Of a stretch of DNA of 64,000 bases, positions 9,160 through 21,800 are shown piece after piece. The stretch comes from Zasmidium citrigriseum (taxonomy: Eukaryota; Ascomycota; Dothideomycetes; Mycosphaerellales; Mycosphaerellaceae). The stretch covers positions 372,001 through 436,000 of the forward strand of contig NHNW01000019.1 in the NCBI GenBank assembly GCA_002786025.1, read 5' to 3'. Below the pieces are notes generated by a model. It saw only the letters and a program-made list of their open reading frames with translations, was not told the origin of the DNA and did not search any database. How positions within the stretch are numbered: position 1 is the stretch's first letter; every line of letters begins with the position of its first letter. A program made the position numbers and the translations under genes.

Positions 9160-11781
9160 TCATTCCTCCTCAAAGCACTCATCCTCCCGCATCACCATCT
9201 CTGCCTCGATTCCCGACTCATAGAACGCCTCCTCTTCACTCATACCGAAGTTGAGAAAAGCAAGCCTGTTGCGCGCCTTAGGACCCGGCTCATAGTCAAT
9301 GTCAACCCTGTTCCTGTAGCTCAACTGCTTCTCCAATCTTGACATCTCGATCCTGCTGCCGGCAGGTGGCTGCCAGTCGTCAACGTAAGACCCACTCCAT
9401 CCGTTATTGGCATGATTTCGAAGGCAGAAGGCGATAAAGGAAGCCCAATTAGGGTCCTGGCCAAGCACGTGCGGATTGCCAATGACAATGAGACCTTCTT
9501 TTGCTCGGGTTAGGGCGACATTGAATCGCTTCGGCTCATGTATGACACCCAGCCCTCGTGCGATGTCCTGATCGATGAATCGATCTCGAGTTCGCGTGGT
9601 GCAGAGAATGACCAGTCGAGACTCCAATCCTTGGAAAGCTTCCAATGGTCCGATGTTGATGGTGGGCATGGCGACCTCTGGGTCTCGAGACTTCATTCGC
9701 AGCACTCTGACCTGCGCACTGAAAGGACTCATCATGCAGATTTCGTGGGGCTGCAACATGCCCTCTTGCACGAGAGACCGAGCAATTATAAAGGCAAGAT
9801 TGGCTTCGCCGACATTGAACCAGCCCCCTCCATCGCCCTCAATGTCGTCGGGGGTTCGATTGTCGGCGAAAAGGATTGGCAGCTGTCTATTATCGAAGCC
9901 AGACCACGAGAGAAGTGAGTCGGTGTGCTCAGCAGATGGCTCTAGCGTATCGTTGTAGAAAAGCGATGAAGGCATCGCGAGAATAGCAGGGTGTGACCTG
10001 TAGTTTCTGATGAGATCAGCGAATGGTGGCCTGACGATTGGAAGCATGTCGCTAGTGAGTGGACGAATGGTTCCACCACTTTGTTTCGAACGTGCGAGTG
10101 GATGGTCGCGGTACAGCTGTCTGGCAAGTAGTCGCTCAAATAGCGATGTGCGAATGAGTCCATTCTTGCAAGCAGTGCGAGGACCGAGTTGGTTCTGATC
10201 GCCGACCATTACGACAAGAGGAACACGAAGGCCATTAATCTGGGCTTCGTGCGGAGGTGCAATTAGGAGAAGCGGCAGCAGTGCTTCTGGCTCAGTAGCT
10301 TGAGCTGCCTCGTCAATGATGAGTCCAGTCCAGTGCAAGTTGGGGAGCACTGCCGTACTCTCCGGGTGAAGGATCTTGTTGAGGTTTCGCTCAAAGTGGA
10401 AGAGGTCTTCGTTGCTCAAGCGTGCCTTCCGCAGGATCTCCACGTCTCGACAGGTGATGACGACGATCCTCTTCTCCATCAGCTGCGCAAATGGTGGCAG
10501 GGAGAAGACGTCATTCTCAACGTGACAGAACGGCAGTATAGTGTTAGGTACCTCTGGGAAAGTTCGTGAAGGCGAATTGACTCGTAAGAGCTCCTTTGGC
10601 GTAAGGTGCTTGCTCAGCCGCTGTATCAGTGTGTCAGAAGCAGGATCAGAGGGAGCGCAAACGATGAGGCGGCTGGTCTTGTCCTTTGCGACAAGTTGGA
10701 GAGCGGTTTCCACCGCGGTCTTGGTCTTCCCTGTTCCTGGAGGGCCTGAGACAAGATATGGCACTCGGCCGTATTCGTCCTTCAGCACGGTGTCGACAGC
10801 CCTGGTCTGTTCATAGTTTAGCATTGAATCGTGCAAGCTGAGGTTGGGATTGAGAGGGTTGAGAGTGTGCTGTAATTGTCCATGACTGACGTCCGGGAAC
10901 AGGATGGATCGGATCCACTGATTTTCCGGCTGGTCGAGTCGCTGTTGGGCTTCCTGGATGGCCAGTCGAAGCTCATTCATCCGTCTCGTCTGGATGGTAA
11001 AGGACGCGTTGAACACAAGGCTCCTCGGCGCCAGTGAGTCTATTTGGAGGTATAGGAGTTCGCGCAATCGATCAATTCCCCAAACGACAGCATCATGGCG
11101 CTTATCGATGCTGTTGGGTAATTGAATGGCATTTCCATTCTGATCGCGGAAGGCAGGAGCAATGATTGGCTCGTTGTTGTAGTCGAATCTCAGCTGGCGA
11201 ATGTGGACAACGTCGCCAATCTCAATACGCAAGCTCGTCTCTCGCAGTCCAGGTACTCTTAGCCAGTAGAATGATTGGCCGTGCTCGTTCGCGCGGACCA
11301 GATGCACGTTGTACAATGCATGGTCATCGTATTCTTGCTGTAGGGCATCGATTTCTTGAGATAGGGCGGTGGCGAAGAATCGAGAGTAGGTGTCTGGGTC
11401 CAGGCGAATTGCAGGAAGCTCTTCTGACTGCTCCTTGTGAAAGTTAGATGTTTGAAGCGACGACGATTGCGATGGTACTGACCTTGACGCTCGGATGTAT
11501 TTCTATCCGTCGAGGCTGGAGGAAGGTATTTCCAGCGAAGGACTGGACGTATCTGTCAAAGTCAATCCAAGGCGCTGGCTTGCACGGGACAGGAGTGGAT
11601 GCCACAGTGTTGAATTGACGCCACTTTGAATGAAGCGATTAGCATGGGTCCAATGACATTGAAAATCTGTGCAGCTTACCTTCAGTGGCACGTATGGTCT
11701 CGCATAGACATCCAGCTGTGACTGGGGCTGGCCTAGCGGCACCTCAGGCTTCATGTTGTTCACGGAGAGGTCCTCGGCCAT
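9160..11781 (-). CDS. Superfamily 1 (Upf1/MOV10-like) helicase
   Basis: Three exons, complement(join(9160..11433,11483..11623,11680..11781)), give 838 residues. The introns are 49 and 56 bp with GTCAGT and GTAAGC donors, and both splices restore one frame. Helicase motifs appear in order: motif I GPPGTGKTKT (about 311-320), motif II DEAAQATEPEALLP (about 455), motif III VGDQNQLGP, motif IV region NYRSHPAIL, and motif VI RFNVALTRAKEGLIVIGNP. This layout is diagnostic of the SF1B Upf1-like group, which contains MOV10/SDE3, Dna2 and Senataxin. The N-terminal third lacks the Upf1 zinc domain, which points to a MOV10/SDE3-like member, a group linked to RNA silencing and mRNA turnover in other eukaryotes. 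The role here is inferred from family only. Its start faces ILV5 across 522 bp. Confidence 0.88.
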
Positions 11782-12303
11782 TACTTCATGTGACGAGAAG
11801 GCCCGTAGGTGTTCGGAGTCAAACCATCACTCTATGCTGCGCTGATCAGTGTATCGATGTGTTCTTTGAAGCGATCTTGATGAAGCTCTCAGAAAACAAG
11901 CTCCAAATGTACAGACATGTGATTGTACCTGCCTGCTTGCCAGCTAACAGTCTGCACGTTCGCTGGCAGTCTCGCGTTGAGTTTGAAACACCGCGCTTTA
12001 CGTGTATTTCGACGGCCTGATAGTCAGACAAGCCTCGATGATGGATGGAGTATCGTCGACTTTGATGACACAGATGATGGATGTTTCGTTCAAGTCAACG
12101 CGAAGTGAAGTGAAGATGGACGCGGCGAAGCTTTGACTTTGACTAGCTTGACTAGCTCCTCGCTTCTGTAGCCATTCAGTATTTGGAGATTTGGACACGA
12201 GCTTAGCTGCTCTGGATGCGTGTGCGGTATCGGGGCCTCGAAGAAAAACACTCACCGTCTACAACCACTCCAATACACCTCTCCACTCATCACTTCATAC
12301 ACA
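11782..12303. other. Bidirectional promoter region, helicase / ILV5
   Basis: This separates the helicase gene (minus) from ILV5 (plus). I see no TGACTCA Gcn4-type element and no Leu3-type CCGG-N4-CCGG element. A CTTGACTAG motif is repeated around 12140-12155. No coding frame is supported. Confidence 0.5.
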
Positions 12304-13697
12304 ATGGCCTCCAAACACGCGAGCAGAGCCCTCCGCGCCTCGTTGAGGCAACTGAAGACGCCTCAGGTCCAGCAGCGCACATTCGTCAGTGCTGTCAACG
12401 CCAGCAGACCCAGCCTGCAGCCAGCTCTCAAAGCTGCCTCATCTGCCATTGTTCAGCAGACCAGAGGCGCAAAGACTGTCGACTTCGCCGGTGACAAGGA
12501 GGTGGTCTACGGTGTGTGATTGTGGTATCCCAATGGCTGGGAACGTTCGCTGACCGCCATTACAGAGCGCGATGACTGGCCTCGTGACAAGCTCCTTGTA
12601 TGTCTCCCTACTCGACGATGACTCTTATCGAGTCCGAGTGCAATCATTGGAGTCGCAACTAACATTTACTGTGAAGGACTACTTCAAGAACGACACCCTC
12701 GCCCTCATCGGTTACGGTTCGCAAGGTCACGGCCAGGGCCTGAACCTCCGTGACAACGGCCTCAATGTCATCGTCGGTGTGCGGAAGAACGGCGCAAGCT
12801 GGAAGGAGGCGGAGCAGGATGGATGGATACCCGGCAAGAACCTCTTCGATGTCGATGAGGCCATCCAGAAGGGCACCATCATCATGAACCTCCTCAGTGA
12901 TGCCGCCCAGAGTGAGACCTGGCCACGCATCAAGCCAATGCTCACCAAGGGCAAGGTACGTTATAACAGCACAATACTCTGCGACTGTGGCTAATAGGTG
13001 GCAGACCCTCTACTTCTCCCACGGTTTCTCCCCAGTCTTCAAGGACCAGACCAAGGTCGAGCCACCAAAGGACATCGATGTCATCCTCGTCGCCCCCAAG
13101 GGTTCCGGTCGCACTGTGCGCACTCTCTTCCGTGAGGGCCGTGGCATCAACAGCAGTGTTGCCGTCTTCCAGGACGTGACTGGCAAGGCTCAGGAGAAGG
13201 CGATCGCCCTTGGCACTGCCATTGGCTCCGGCTACATGTACATGACCACCTTCGAGAAGGAGGTCTACAGCGATCTCTACGGCGAGCGTGGTTGCTTGAT
13301 GGGTGGTATCCACGGCATGTTCCTCGCTCAGTACGAGGTCCTCCGTGAGAAGGGCCACTCCCCATCTGAGGCCTTCAACGAGACCGTCGAGGAGGCCACT
13401 CAGTCTCTCTACCCATTGATCGGCGCCAACGGCATGGACTACATGTACGCTGCCTGCTCGACCACCGCCCGCCGTGGTGCCATCGACTGGAGCAAGCGCT
13501 TCAAGGAGAACCTCAAGCCGCTGTTCGAGGAGCTCTACGACAGCGTCAAGACCGGCAAGGAGACCCAGCGCACCATGGAGTACGCCGGTCGCCCAGACTA
13601 CCGCGAGGCTTTCGAGAAGGAGATGGAGGAGATCCGCAACCTCGAGATTTGGAGAGCCGGCAAGGCCGTCCGCAGCCTGCGACCAGAGAACAACTAG
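12304..13697 (+). CDS. ILV5: Ketol-acid reductoisomerase, mitochondrial
   Basis: Exons 12304-12511, 12566-12597, 12677-12955 and 13005-13697 encode 403 residues. Exon 2 is only 32 nt (RDDWPRDKLL plus a split Glu). This enzyme converts acetolactate and acetohydroxybutyrate to dihydroxy acids in valine and isoleucine synthesis, using NADPH and magnesium. The N-terminus (MASKHASRALRASLRQL..., rich in Arg, Ser and Ala and lacking acids) is a mitochondrial presequence running to about residue 55. The Rossmann motif GYGSQGHGQGLNLRDNG binds NADPH. The catalytic domain includes VAPKGSGRTVR, QDVTGKAQEKAIALG, and the metal-binding acidic helix around FEKEVYSDLYGERG. Length matches the fungal enzyme. 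Confidence 0.97.
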
Positions 13698-14187
13698 AGT
13701 GAGCTTCAATACCTCGACCTTTTCCTTTCTGTACTGCTCGCGGGCGGCGTTGTGATGGCATGACACGGGACGGGCAACCAAAGCGATCTTGAAAAAGTTT
13801 GTAGAATAGTGCCACCAAATGCAGCGGCTTGCAATCCCTTGGTATCTCTTTCGACTCTTTCTTCCTTTAGGCAACACGTCTTCGCCGTTGTCCGGCAGAC
13901 TTTCGTTCAGTAAAAAGCAGATCCATCGTTCATCAGCAGAAAACCTTCCCTCTCCCCCTTTGCGATGACCATGACCATAACCCGCCTGACTTTAGGCCGT
14001 TCTGTCGATCTGCTGCAATCAATATAGAGGTCGCCTCCATGCCGATGCCGCTCAAGAAAACGCCGAATGAAAGGAGCATGCATGGTGTTCTCTGCTCCAA
14101 GTTTTCCTTTCGTCATCTCTCCCATTTGCAATGAATCCCGCTAGCTAATAACAACCTAAGAAAAACGCCAATCCTCATCGCGGTCGT
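13698..14187. other. Intergenic, between convergent genes
   Basis: 3' flanks of ILV5 and of the Zn2Cys6 gene. No supported gene. Confidence 0.5.
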
Positions 14188-15401
14188 TCACGACCTATCC
14201 GCAACTTCCTGAACAGGGCCTCCATATCGCTCGCGGCGCGGGGTCCTGGTATCGCTTGCGCATGTCTTGGGAACCTTGGCCTCTCGGCCGTCCTCTCCGG
14301 CCACCACGCGGCGCGGAAGTCGTCGATGCTGCGGAGCATGATGGCCGTCCGCATAGTCGTAAGTGTTTGGCACACTGGATGCGGAAGATGAAGCCTTGTT
14401 GATGTTGTTGTAGGTGTTATTGGGGAGGAGCTCCGGGTCAATGAGCCTTCAAGAAAGAAAGAATTAGCCAATGCTGTACCGCAGTCACGAGTCTGTTGAA
14501 GGAGTGTGATACGGTCTGGGTCCATCGAGGGACGTCGAGCCCATGGAGCCTGTGGATTCCTCTGAACTGAGGGAGAGGCTTGGCGCGGACATCAGATGCG
14601 GTGCTTGATGCGCCTGATGCATGAGGGGTTCGATCGGTGGTTCGAGGGGCACGCGGTGGCCGTGGACGCCTGCGGGGCCGGAGGTGGAAGAGCCTCTGCT
14701 TTCTTCTGAGCTGAGAGAGTGGCTGTGGTGGAGATTGATGGGGGTCATTCCGCGTGATGGGGCATCCAGTATGGTCTGGATGGGGGGTAGGCGTTGTTCT
14801 CCTGACGACGAGGAGTTCGCCGTTGGAGGCGGTGGTAAGGGGGCGCCGGCCATGTGCTGAGGCATGCCCAGAGTACCCTCTTTGATCTGGCGCAGAAGGA
14901 CAAAGAGGTCGTCGTAGTTACTTCCTCGAATGCGTTGAAAGAGCTCCATAGCTTCGGGCTCGGACCGGGTCTGTACAAAGCCCATCAACTCCCTGAGCTG
15001 ATCCCGTTCTCCTTCTAGGATCTGATTTCGTCGTCTAAGCGCAGACCAGCGACTCTCGCCTTCCTCCGCTTCATAGTGACAGTCGGTGCGCAGATTTTGA
15101 CATCGTGAGCATGTCGGCCTGAGTGGGCGTGGTAAGTAAAGCTAAAGTGAAAAAGTTCGGCGTTCTCTCCGTCCTACCTCACACCGTCACACTGTCCTCG
15201 GAGTCAGTAGGCTTGCTGGTGAAGGGCTTGTCCGTGGACGCAACGTACTCTGGACTTTCGACGACGACATGCCGAGCAGGCACTCTCAATCAGCGTGCGC
15301 TTGGGGCGTCCTCCTGGTCGATTGCCGCCAGGCGAGGTCCCGCCCTCTTTCGAGGCGTCCCCACTGGAAGTTCTTGCTGCCAGAATGGGCCGGGCGGACA
15401 T
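14188..15401 (-). CDS. Zn(II)2Cys6 transcription factor
   Basis: Exons, complement(join(14188..14446,14489..15118,15178..15191,15249..15401)), give 351 residues. Exon 2 is a 14-nt microexon that supplies the third cysteine. With it the cluster reads C-x2-C-x6-C-x6-C-x2-C-x6-C (CSACRRRKSR, then CDGVRPTC, then SRCQNLRTDC), a perfect fungal binuclear zinc cluster. Without it the frame is lost. A short coiled-coil linker follows (SRWSALRRRNQILEGERDQLRELMG), then a Ser/Pro-rich region. The last intron (14447-14488, 42 bp) is short. If it is not spliced, translation stops at 14485 and the protein has 266 residues. I favour splicing because the next exon continues with LIDPELLPNNTYNNINK. There is no fungal_trans middle region, so this is a small regulator. 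Targets unknown. Confidence 0.8.
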
Positions 15402-18400
15402 CAGACCGACTGCGGCGAGCGCAAGGTCATAGGGGGAGGGCAGGTGGTGTCAGGCGAGGCGACGAGGTGTCGTCGGCATAAAGGTGTGGAATACGGAACA
15501 GTGCGTCGCTGGGCGATGGGCGTAAGGCACGGGACTGTCATTCGGTCCTTGGATCTTTCCCGGAACGGCTAGGTGGTGTATTGCAGTTGAGCCTCGACAG
15601 AATCGCCGATGGAATCGCACACGTCGATGATGGAGCCAGGGTTCGGTTTGTCTGTCGTGGCGGCAGCTTCAATTCTGTGTTCAGTGGGTCGTTTGATGTA
15701 TTTTGAGTTCACAGAGCCCTTTGCTATGGCCGCAGCCGAGAAACTTCACCTTTTCACTCCCCTCCACCACCAGCCGTCGTACAGCGGCGCGTTCACATCA
15801 GCTGCGACGATTGCAGCGTGGTAGGCGTCGGGCGCGTGTTGCTGGGTCCCCGTGTGGCGGTGGTGGCGAGTGCTCTGCGAGAGTCGATTTTCTCCAAGGT
15901 CTGCGATCCAGAGAGAAGCTGCGTCATCCCGCAGCAATCGCCATCTGGCGCGGGAATCGACGCACGCTGCCCTTGTCTCCATGCGACTTCACCTTCACCT
16001 GACGAGCGTTTTCGCGCATGCTTTTCCTGGCGCTCGCTGCCGTTCCGACCCCCATACCGCCTCGGCTTGCCCTACGACAGGATCCTCTCCCCAATTATCC
16101 AAAAATGCTCACGTGTCCAGCCCTGCGTCCTACCCCAGACACGGCTACCACGACGATGTATGCAAATCCGAATGCATGGCCTGCTACTCCTCCACCAGCC
16201 CGTCCGTACCCAGCGTCATGCCAGACCGCGAGAGCCTGATGAGTGCGCACGCACTTGATTGGAATTCGAGGTTCAGCAGCGGCAGCATTGATGATTGGCG
16301 TCTTCGGGGCTACTAGACCACGTCCGAATATTCGATCGCTGGGGAAATTGGCGATGCGCCTGTTTCCGCCCGGAGTCCTTCACCATCAGACTGCCTCATC
16401 CGCTCATCACGACTCGGCCCATCAACTCCTAGCTTTGCGAACGCTCTTCCTGATGAAATCCAGCATAATCATCGAGATTCAACATCTTCAATTCCTGCAA
16501 TAAGTGGCCCGATCCCTAAGGCACCGGGGAAGTTTGCAGCAATCGAGAGACTAGTAGGGCGCAGGTCCCAGCCCACCGACAATGCCGAAGTCACTTACAC
16601 CCACTGACAAGTTGTTCACACGGCCGGGCCCTCTCGTCATTATTGCTCCACCTCACATCGCTTTTTGGAGGATCCAAGCAAAAGGATGTGCAGAAACAAG
16701 CTGACAAGATCCACACCGCCGAGGTGACAGACCAGTTTTCCTTTCCACTCCGGTAGTGTTCGGCGGAATTTGCCAGGTAGAGGACAGATCTTGCGTCGGA
16801 CATCCACGTAGGATTCAATTCGGGCACAGATTTTACCAGTCGCGCGGTTGACTTTCCGCGCTTCGAGTCGTGAAGGCGTCTCTGGTCCAGGGCTGATACT
16901 CCAGGATCGCCTTGGACGTCACAATTGGATTCCCAGCGGTCTGAAGAACCGTCTTGGCAGTTCTGCTCAGTGAATCACCCAGGCAATGAGGTCATCCTTG
17001 ATCATGAGCATCGCGCCAAGCCTGGAGAACCTGATCGATTGATTAATGTCCGTATTGAAACAAACCCCTGGGCTTTCCTTCGAAGGTGGCGCTTTGTGAG
17101 CTTCTCGGAGATGAGTCCTGACTGCCATGCGGAAGCGCCCGCGCACGGATGGCGGACAAGGCACACAGCCAGGGCAAGCAACCCACAGATTCGGATTCAG
17201 ACCTGACGTCGGATGACAAGGACTGGGACCAGGGGTGCAAAGTGTGAGCGATGAATGAGTGGGAAAGAAAAGACGAACTGTGGCTTTGCTAATATACATC
17301 AGCAACAGGGTCAGTGTGGCGTTCCACGCGCCTTCCTGACCGTGATCTTCACAGCGGACCTGCGTCCGTGCCTGCCGTTGGCGCCAGACGCCAACAACCA
17401 GGGTCAGATTGCGCGGGCATTTGAATGGACCGTTGGTGTTTAAGCAGCGAGTCCAGATGGGCCACTGTCCAGGATTACAGACCTCTGCAGTGCATTAGCT
17501 GGAAGGTAGCTGCTCCTGGCGGCAGTCCGAAGCCGGAACGGTCTTCTCTCGAGTGACAGAACCCCATTGCGATCTCAAATCGACGGCTATGGCTAAGGTA
17601 ACGCACCCGGAAACGGAAATGAGCTAGGTGCGTGGTGTATGCATCTGCGTGGGTGGGTGCAGATGTTGGCGTATGCAAGACTGACCGCACAGCAACCTCT
17701 GTGACAATTGACCAAGTTACAGTTGCACGGGAGCATTACCATCTCCCTTCAAGCATGCGATACCTCCTATGAGTGCGGCCAGCGTCTTCACGCGTTCTGA
17801 AGTCGAATCAAAGACCAATCATACCTCCACGGCGAATGCACAAAACAAGGCACTGGAGCAACCCTATCACCCAGACTTTGTCTCCTTCCTCTTTCGGCAC
17901 AGAGTTCCGCCTTACAGAGCCAGGCCATAAAGCTCTAGACCTCATCACAAACCCACTAGCTTTCCGTTGGGATCAAAGGGTCTCAAGCTCATCAGCGACA
18001 GCAGTTTCTCGCACACGACATGCCTCGCTCTGCCACCGACAGTAACAGCAGGATCTCGCGCATCTCAACAGAGCAGGGAGAACGCACCGGCTGGCATATC
18101 GAATCATGGCAGCTACGATGAGCTTTCGATGTTCGAGCTGACTGAAGTCAAGTCAACCAGTATACCTTGCTTCGACGCATGTGCTCTATGCAGTCCAGTC
18201 TATGGCTGCTGAACGGGATGCTTGTCGACCAAAGCCCGGATAGCGTCGTTCACATACTTCGCTGCACTTCCTATATCCTCGTGGTGGATGGGCAACGGTC
18301 CCCAACCAGGTCATCAAATCTTCTTCGAGGAGGAGTATGCTTTGCTGCGTCGTAAACCGAGAGGAAGTCGCTCTCGTTCTTCAAGACTCCTGGCTCCTTC

Positions 18401-18835
18401 CTATGCCATCGCTTTCTCGCAAAGCCTCTCGAGAGACTAACACAAGGAGCTCGAGAGTCTCTCGCTTGTCAAAGCTAAAAATGAGCTCCGCAGGGAATGA
18501 GAGAAGGAATGAATGTTTTCAAACAACCAAAAGCGGAGGTGGTAAGTCTCTCTATCCAGGGTATGAACAGCATACACAGCTCCCAAAGCAAGTTCATTCA
18601 TCCCCCTTCTCAATTCTCTTCACCGCTGCGATTTCTGTGCGAGCTGCTCTAATGTCCCCAAAGCCGAACCTCAAAACGCCATCGCTATGTTCATATCCCT
18701 AATCGTATGTCCTTCCCTCGATTCATCAAAACGTCTCGCTCTCAAGGCTGTCGGTGGAGCCTGCAAACAAAGTATTCGTGAGTATGTTGTTGAGGGCTGG
18801 TGTGGGTTGATGTTGCAAGATCGTAGTTGCATCAA
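15402..18835. other. 3.4-kb region without a supportable gene
   Basis: This is upstream of the Zn2Cys6 gene and downstream of the large disordered-protein gene. Open frames are all short (at most about 154 codons), overlap on both strands and show no domain, codon bias or credible splice chain. It may hold a long regulatory region, long UTRs or a non-coding transcript. One weak possibility is a 73-codon frame at 16018 with a hydrophobic start, which I did not accept. Confidence 0.5.
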
Positions 18836-21800
18836 CTACGAAGTCTTGCACCCATCGAGATTCTTCGTACCTTGACCAGGCACCGGCTTCCTCCTCACCG
18901 TGCCGGTATTCGTAGTCTCAACAACCTTCGGCTGCTGCGAGCTCGCGTTTCTGGAGCCCATCGGTCTTGGCCCCGTGATCTTGCGTGCCGGGACGGCCTT
19001 GGCGACCTGTGGCTCAGGCGAAATCTGTGTAATCCTTGCGTCAGTCACCAATTCAGAAAATGCCTCAAACTGCCGTGTAACAACAGTCAGCCAGCTATCA
19101 CGGGCCGAACTTACATGTCCCGAGTCCGTCTCCAACGAATACCGCACCTCCTCGATCGGCTCGAGCAAATGCCCCGATCCGTACGGACTGCTGTAGTACC
19201 CACCGCCGCCTCCACTGCCGCCACCACTACCACACTTGCTGAAACCACTGTTGCTGAACTGTGGCTCATCCCAGTCGTCGTCGTCCTCGGGATCATCGTA
19301 TCGGATCTTCGGAGGCACGGCCGGCTTCGCCTGTGGCACCAACGGCCCATCATCGTATCCTCCGGCCCGAGTCCCCTGGTATCCACTCGGGCTCGCCATG
19401 CTGACCGGGCTGATCGGTTCCACCTGCTGCGTCAACCGGTGGCGTGCCAGCCCTGCGGTTCCCGATGAGCCCCATATTGCCGGGTCAAAGTCGCTCACGG
19501 TGCGCTGCGAGAGATCGGAGTTGGTGCCCGTTACATCGTCAAAGGTGTGTGCCTGCGTTTCCAGATTGTTTTGATGACGTGGTGTCGCACCTTGGCGTGG
19601 TTGGGGGTGCTGCAAGAGGATGGAGTTCCTGTGGGCGTGGTATTTTGGATCGTCCAGATACGCCTCGTCGTCCTCCTGGATGGGTGATGGAACTCTCAAA
19701 TCGTCATCGTACATGTCGTCCTGGTCCTGGCCTGACGCCTCGGATGGGATCAAAGGAGATGGTGTCCTCGTCAATCGGCTGCCCTGGCTTCGCATGCTAC
19801 GTGTCTCATCTTGAGCTGCCTTCGCTTGGTCCTTGGCCAAGCTCTGCGTCGATCGCAGTCGATCATCTTCACGGAGACTGTAGTCGTCATCGTCATATTG
19901 ATCCAATGTGGAGCGCGATCTCGACGATTCGGACGATGGTCGCTGGTAGCGAGCCTGCTGTGGGCTGTCCAGGGTAGCCGGATCCGGTGCTGCAGACGAA
20001 GCCGTCGTCCGAGACCAGCGGGAAATCTTGGGCACGCCGAACAGGGATGAGCTGTTGCTCTTGTGCTTCCTCTGCTTGTCCGGAGTATTGTTGTAGGTCG
20101 CACCGTGTTGTGGCGGAGTATTGGTTGGCGACAAGCCACGTGTGCGATGAGTCTCCTGTGTAGGCGTCAACATGCGCTCATTGTTTTCGAATTGATGATT
20201 CAATACATGAGTCTCATGTGGCTCGAGCTCATCCTCGTCGTCTTCCAGGACAGTGCTGACGCGATGCTCAGATCCACGACGTCCATCGTAGCCAGAGTGG
20301 AACTGGTGCTTCTCTCGTGGTGGAACATTGAAGTGACCAGACTGGCTTGGGGTGCTTGAAGTGCCAGCCTGACCCTCTGGTTCGTAGCCAGAGTCCGGTG
20401 CATTTCGAAGCTTCTCATACGAGTCGAGGCTATCGTTGGTCATGGAGCGACCCATGGGACGAGGACCGCCAACCTGCTGCATCTTCAGGTCTTCAACATT
20501 GTCGAGAATCTGCATCAGCATGTCTTCGATCTTCCCGAGGTCCTTGGTACTCTTGCCACCAGTCAGGCCCTTCAAAGCACGCTTCAAGACGCCCTTGCGC
20601 TTGGTCTGGATGTCTTCCTCAGATTCGGCTGGCCGACGAGCAATGCGTGAAGATGCCATGGGTTGGGATCGTGGACTGTTCAACACCCTCTGTGCGGTCT
20701 GCTCTGAGCTACGCTCCATGTTGGACATGATGATCTTATCTTGCTCCACGATGATCTTCTTCATCTCGTCAAACGACTGACGCATCTCGGCAGCGCTTCT
20801 CACGAGCGTCACAAGAATCTCCGTATCACGGGCATTGCGCTGAGCGTCTCGCACTGTGAGGTGGTCCATCAAAGCGACGATGTCCTTGGATTCAATACGG
20901 TCCATGCCCTTGCCGGTGGCGCTGTCATACAATGGCGAGTCCATGCCATGAGAGTTACCGCTGAAGTGACGAGTGTGCTTGACGTCGCCAGTGAATGGAT
21001 CGTCACCAAGGTCTTGAGCGTCCATTGCGCGAGCGTATTCCTCAAGATCCTTCGATCCATATCGCTGCTGTTCCGGCTTGGGAGTGATGGCGCCAGCAGA
21101 ACGCGTGCGGGCATCAGTGACATAGCCTTCATCGCGGAATGCAGCTGGACTTCCAACAGGAGTGGCTTCTCGACTGAGATCGAGGTCACGGTTACGCTCA
21201 TCCTCAACTGTAGGCTGGCGCGCGGAGTTGGCAAGAGCTGCAGCAGCAAGCAGACCATCTTTGGCGTCCGCGCTCTTCATGGATTGAGTGCCATGATACT
21301 GAGCCTGAGCCTCCTGATGTGGATCCGGAGTGTACGGCCAAGTGTCCTTTCCAGTAACATCACCACCCAATGGACCTTGAATGATGGACGGGTTTGTCGT
21401 GAGATCTGACTTGGAGTCGTCAAAGTGGCCAATTTCTGGCATTGGATCATCAGCCATTGGCAAGCCGCTGGCACCCATCTTAGGCTGCTCAACGGAGGCT
21501 TCATGTCGAGGGCTCTTCGAGGGACTGACGCCAACATTCTCGGTAGATTCGGACAAGTTGCGCGCATGGCCTCTGATGGCAGCCCATCGAGCAGAGCTGG
21601 GCATCGTCTGGCTGACACTGGAGCCTTCATACATGGGAGGGGCGTCTTTGCCCATGCTGCGAAGCTGTTCGGCCATTCGATCACTGTAGGTTCCGTTGGC
21701 TTTGGCCGGACTGTCATTTGAAGAGAGCATAGTGCTACTCATCGTCGAAGGTTCCATAAGGGAGGCCACTGCAGATTCCACGGCGACAGGCGTATGAATG

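Noticed and set aside
12942..13877. 311-codon minus-strand frame opposite ILV5 exon 4
   Set aside because: Shadow frame produced by strong codon bias of ILV5. Leu/Glu/Val-rich repeats without a domain.
16018..16239. 73-codon frame with a hydrophobic start, possible small secreted protein
   Set aside because: Overlapped by several equally long frames. The hydrophobic stretch is only about eight residues and is followed by prolines. No conserved cysteine pattern or promoter was seen.
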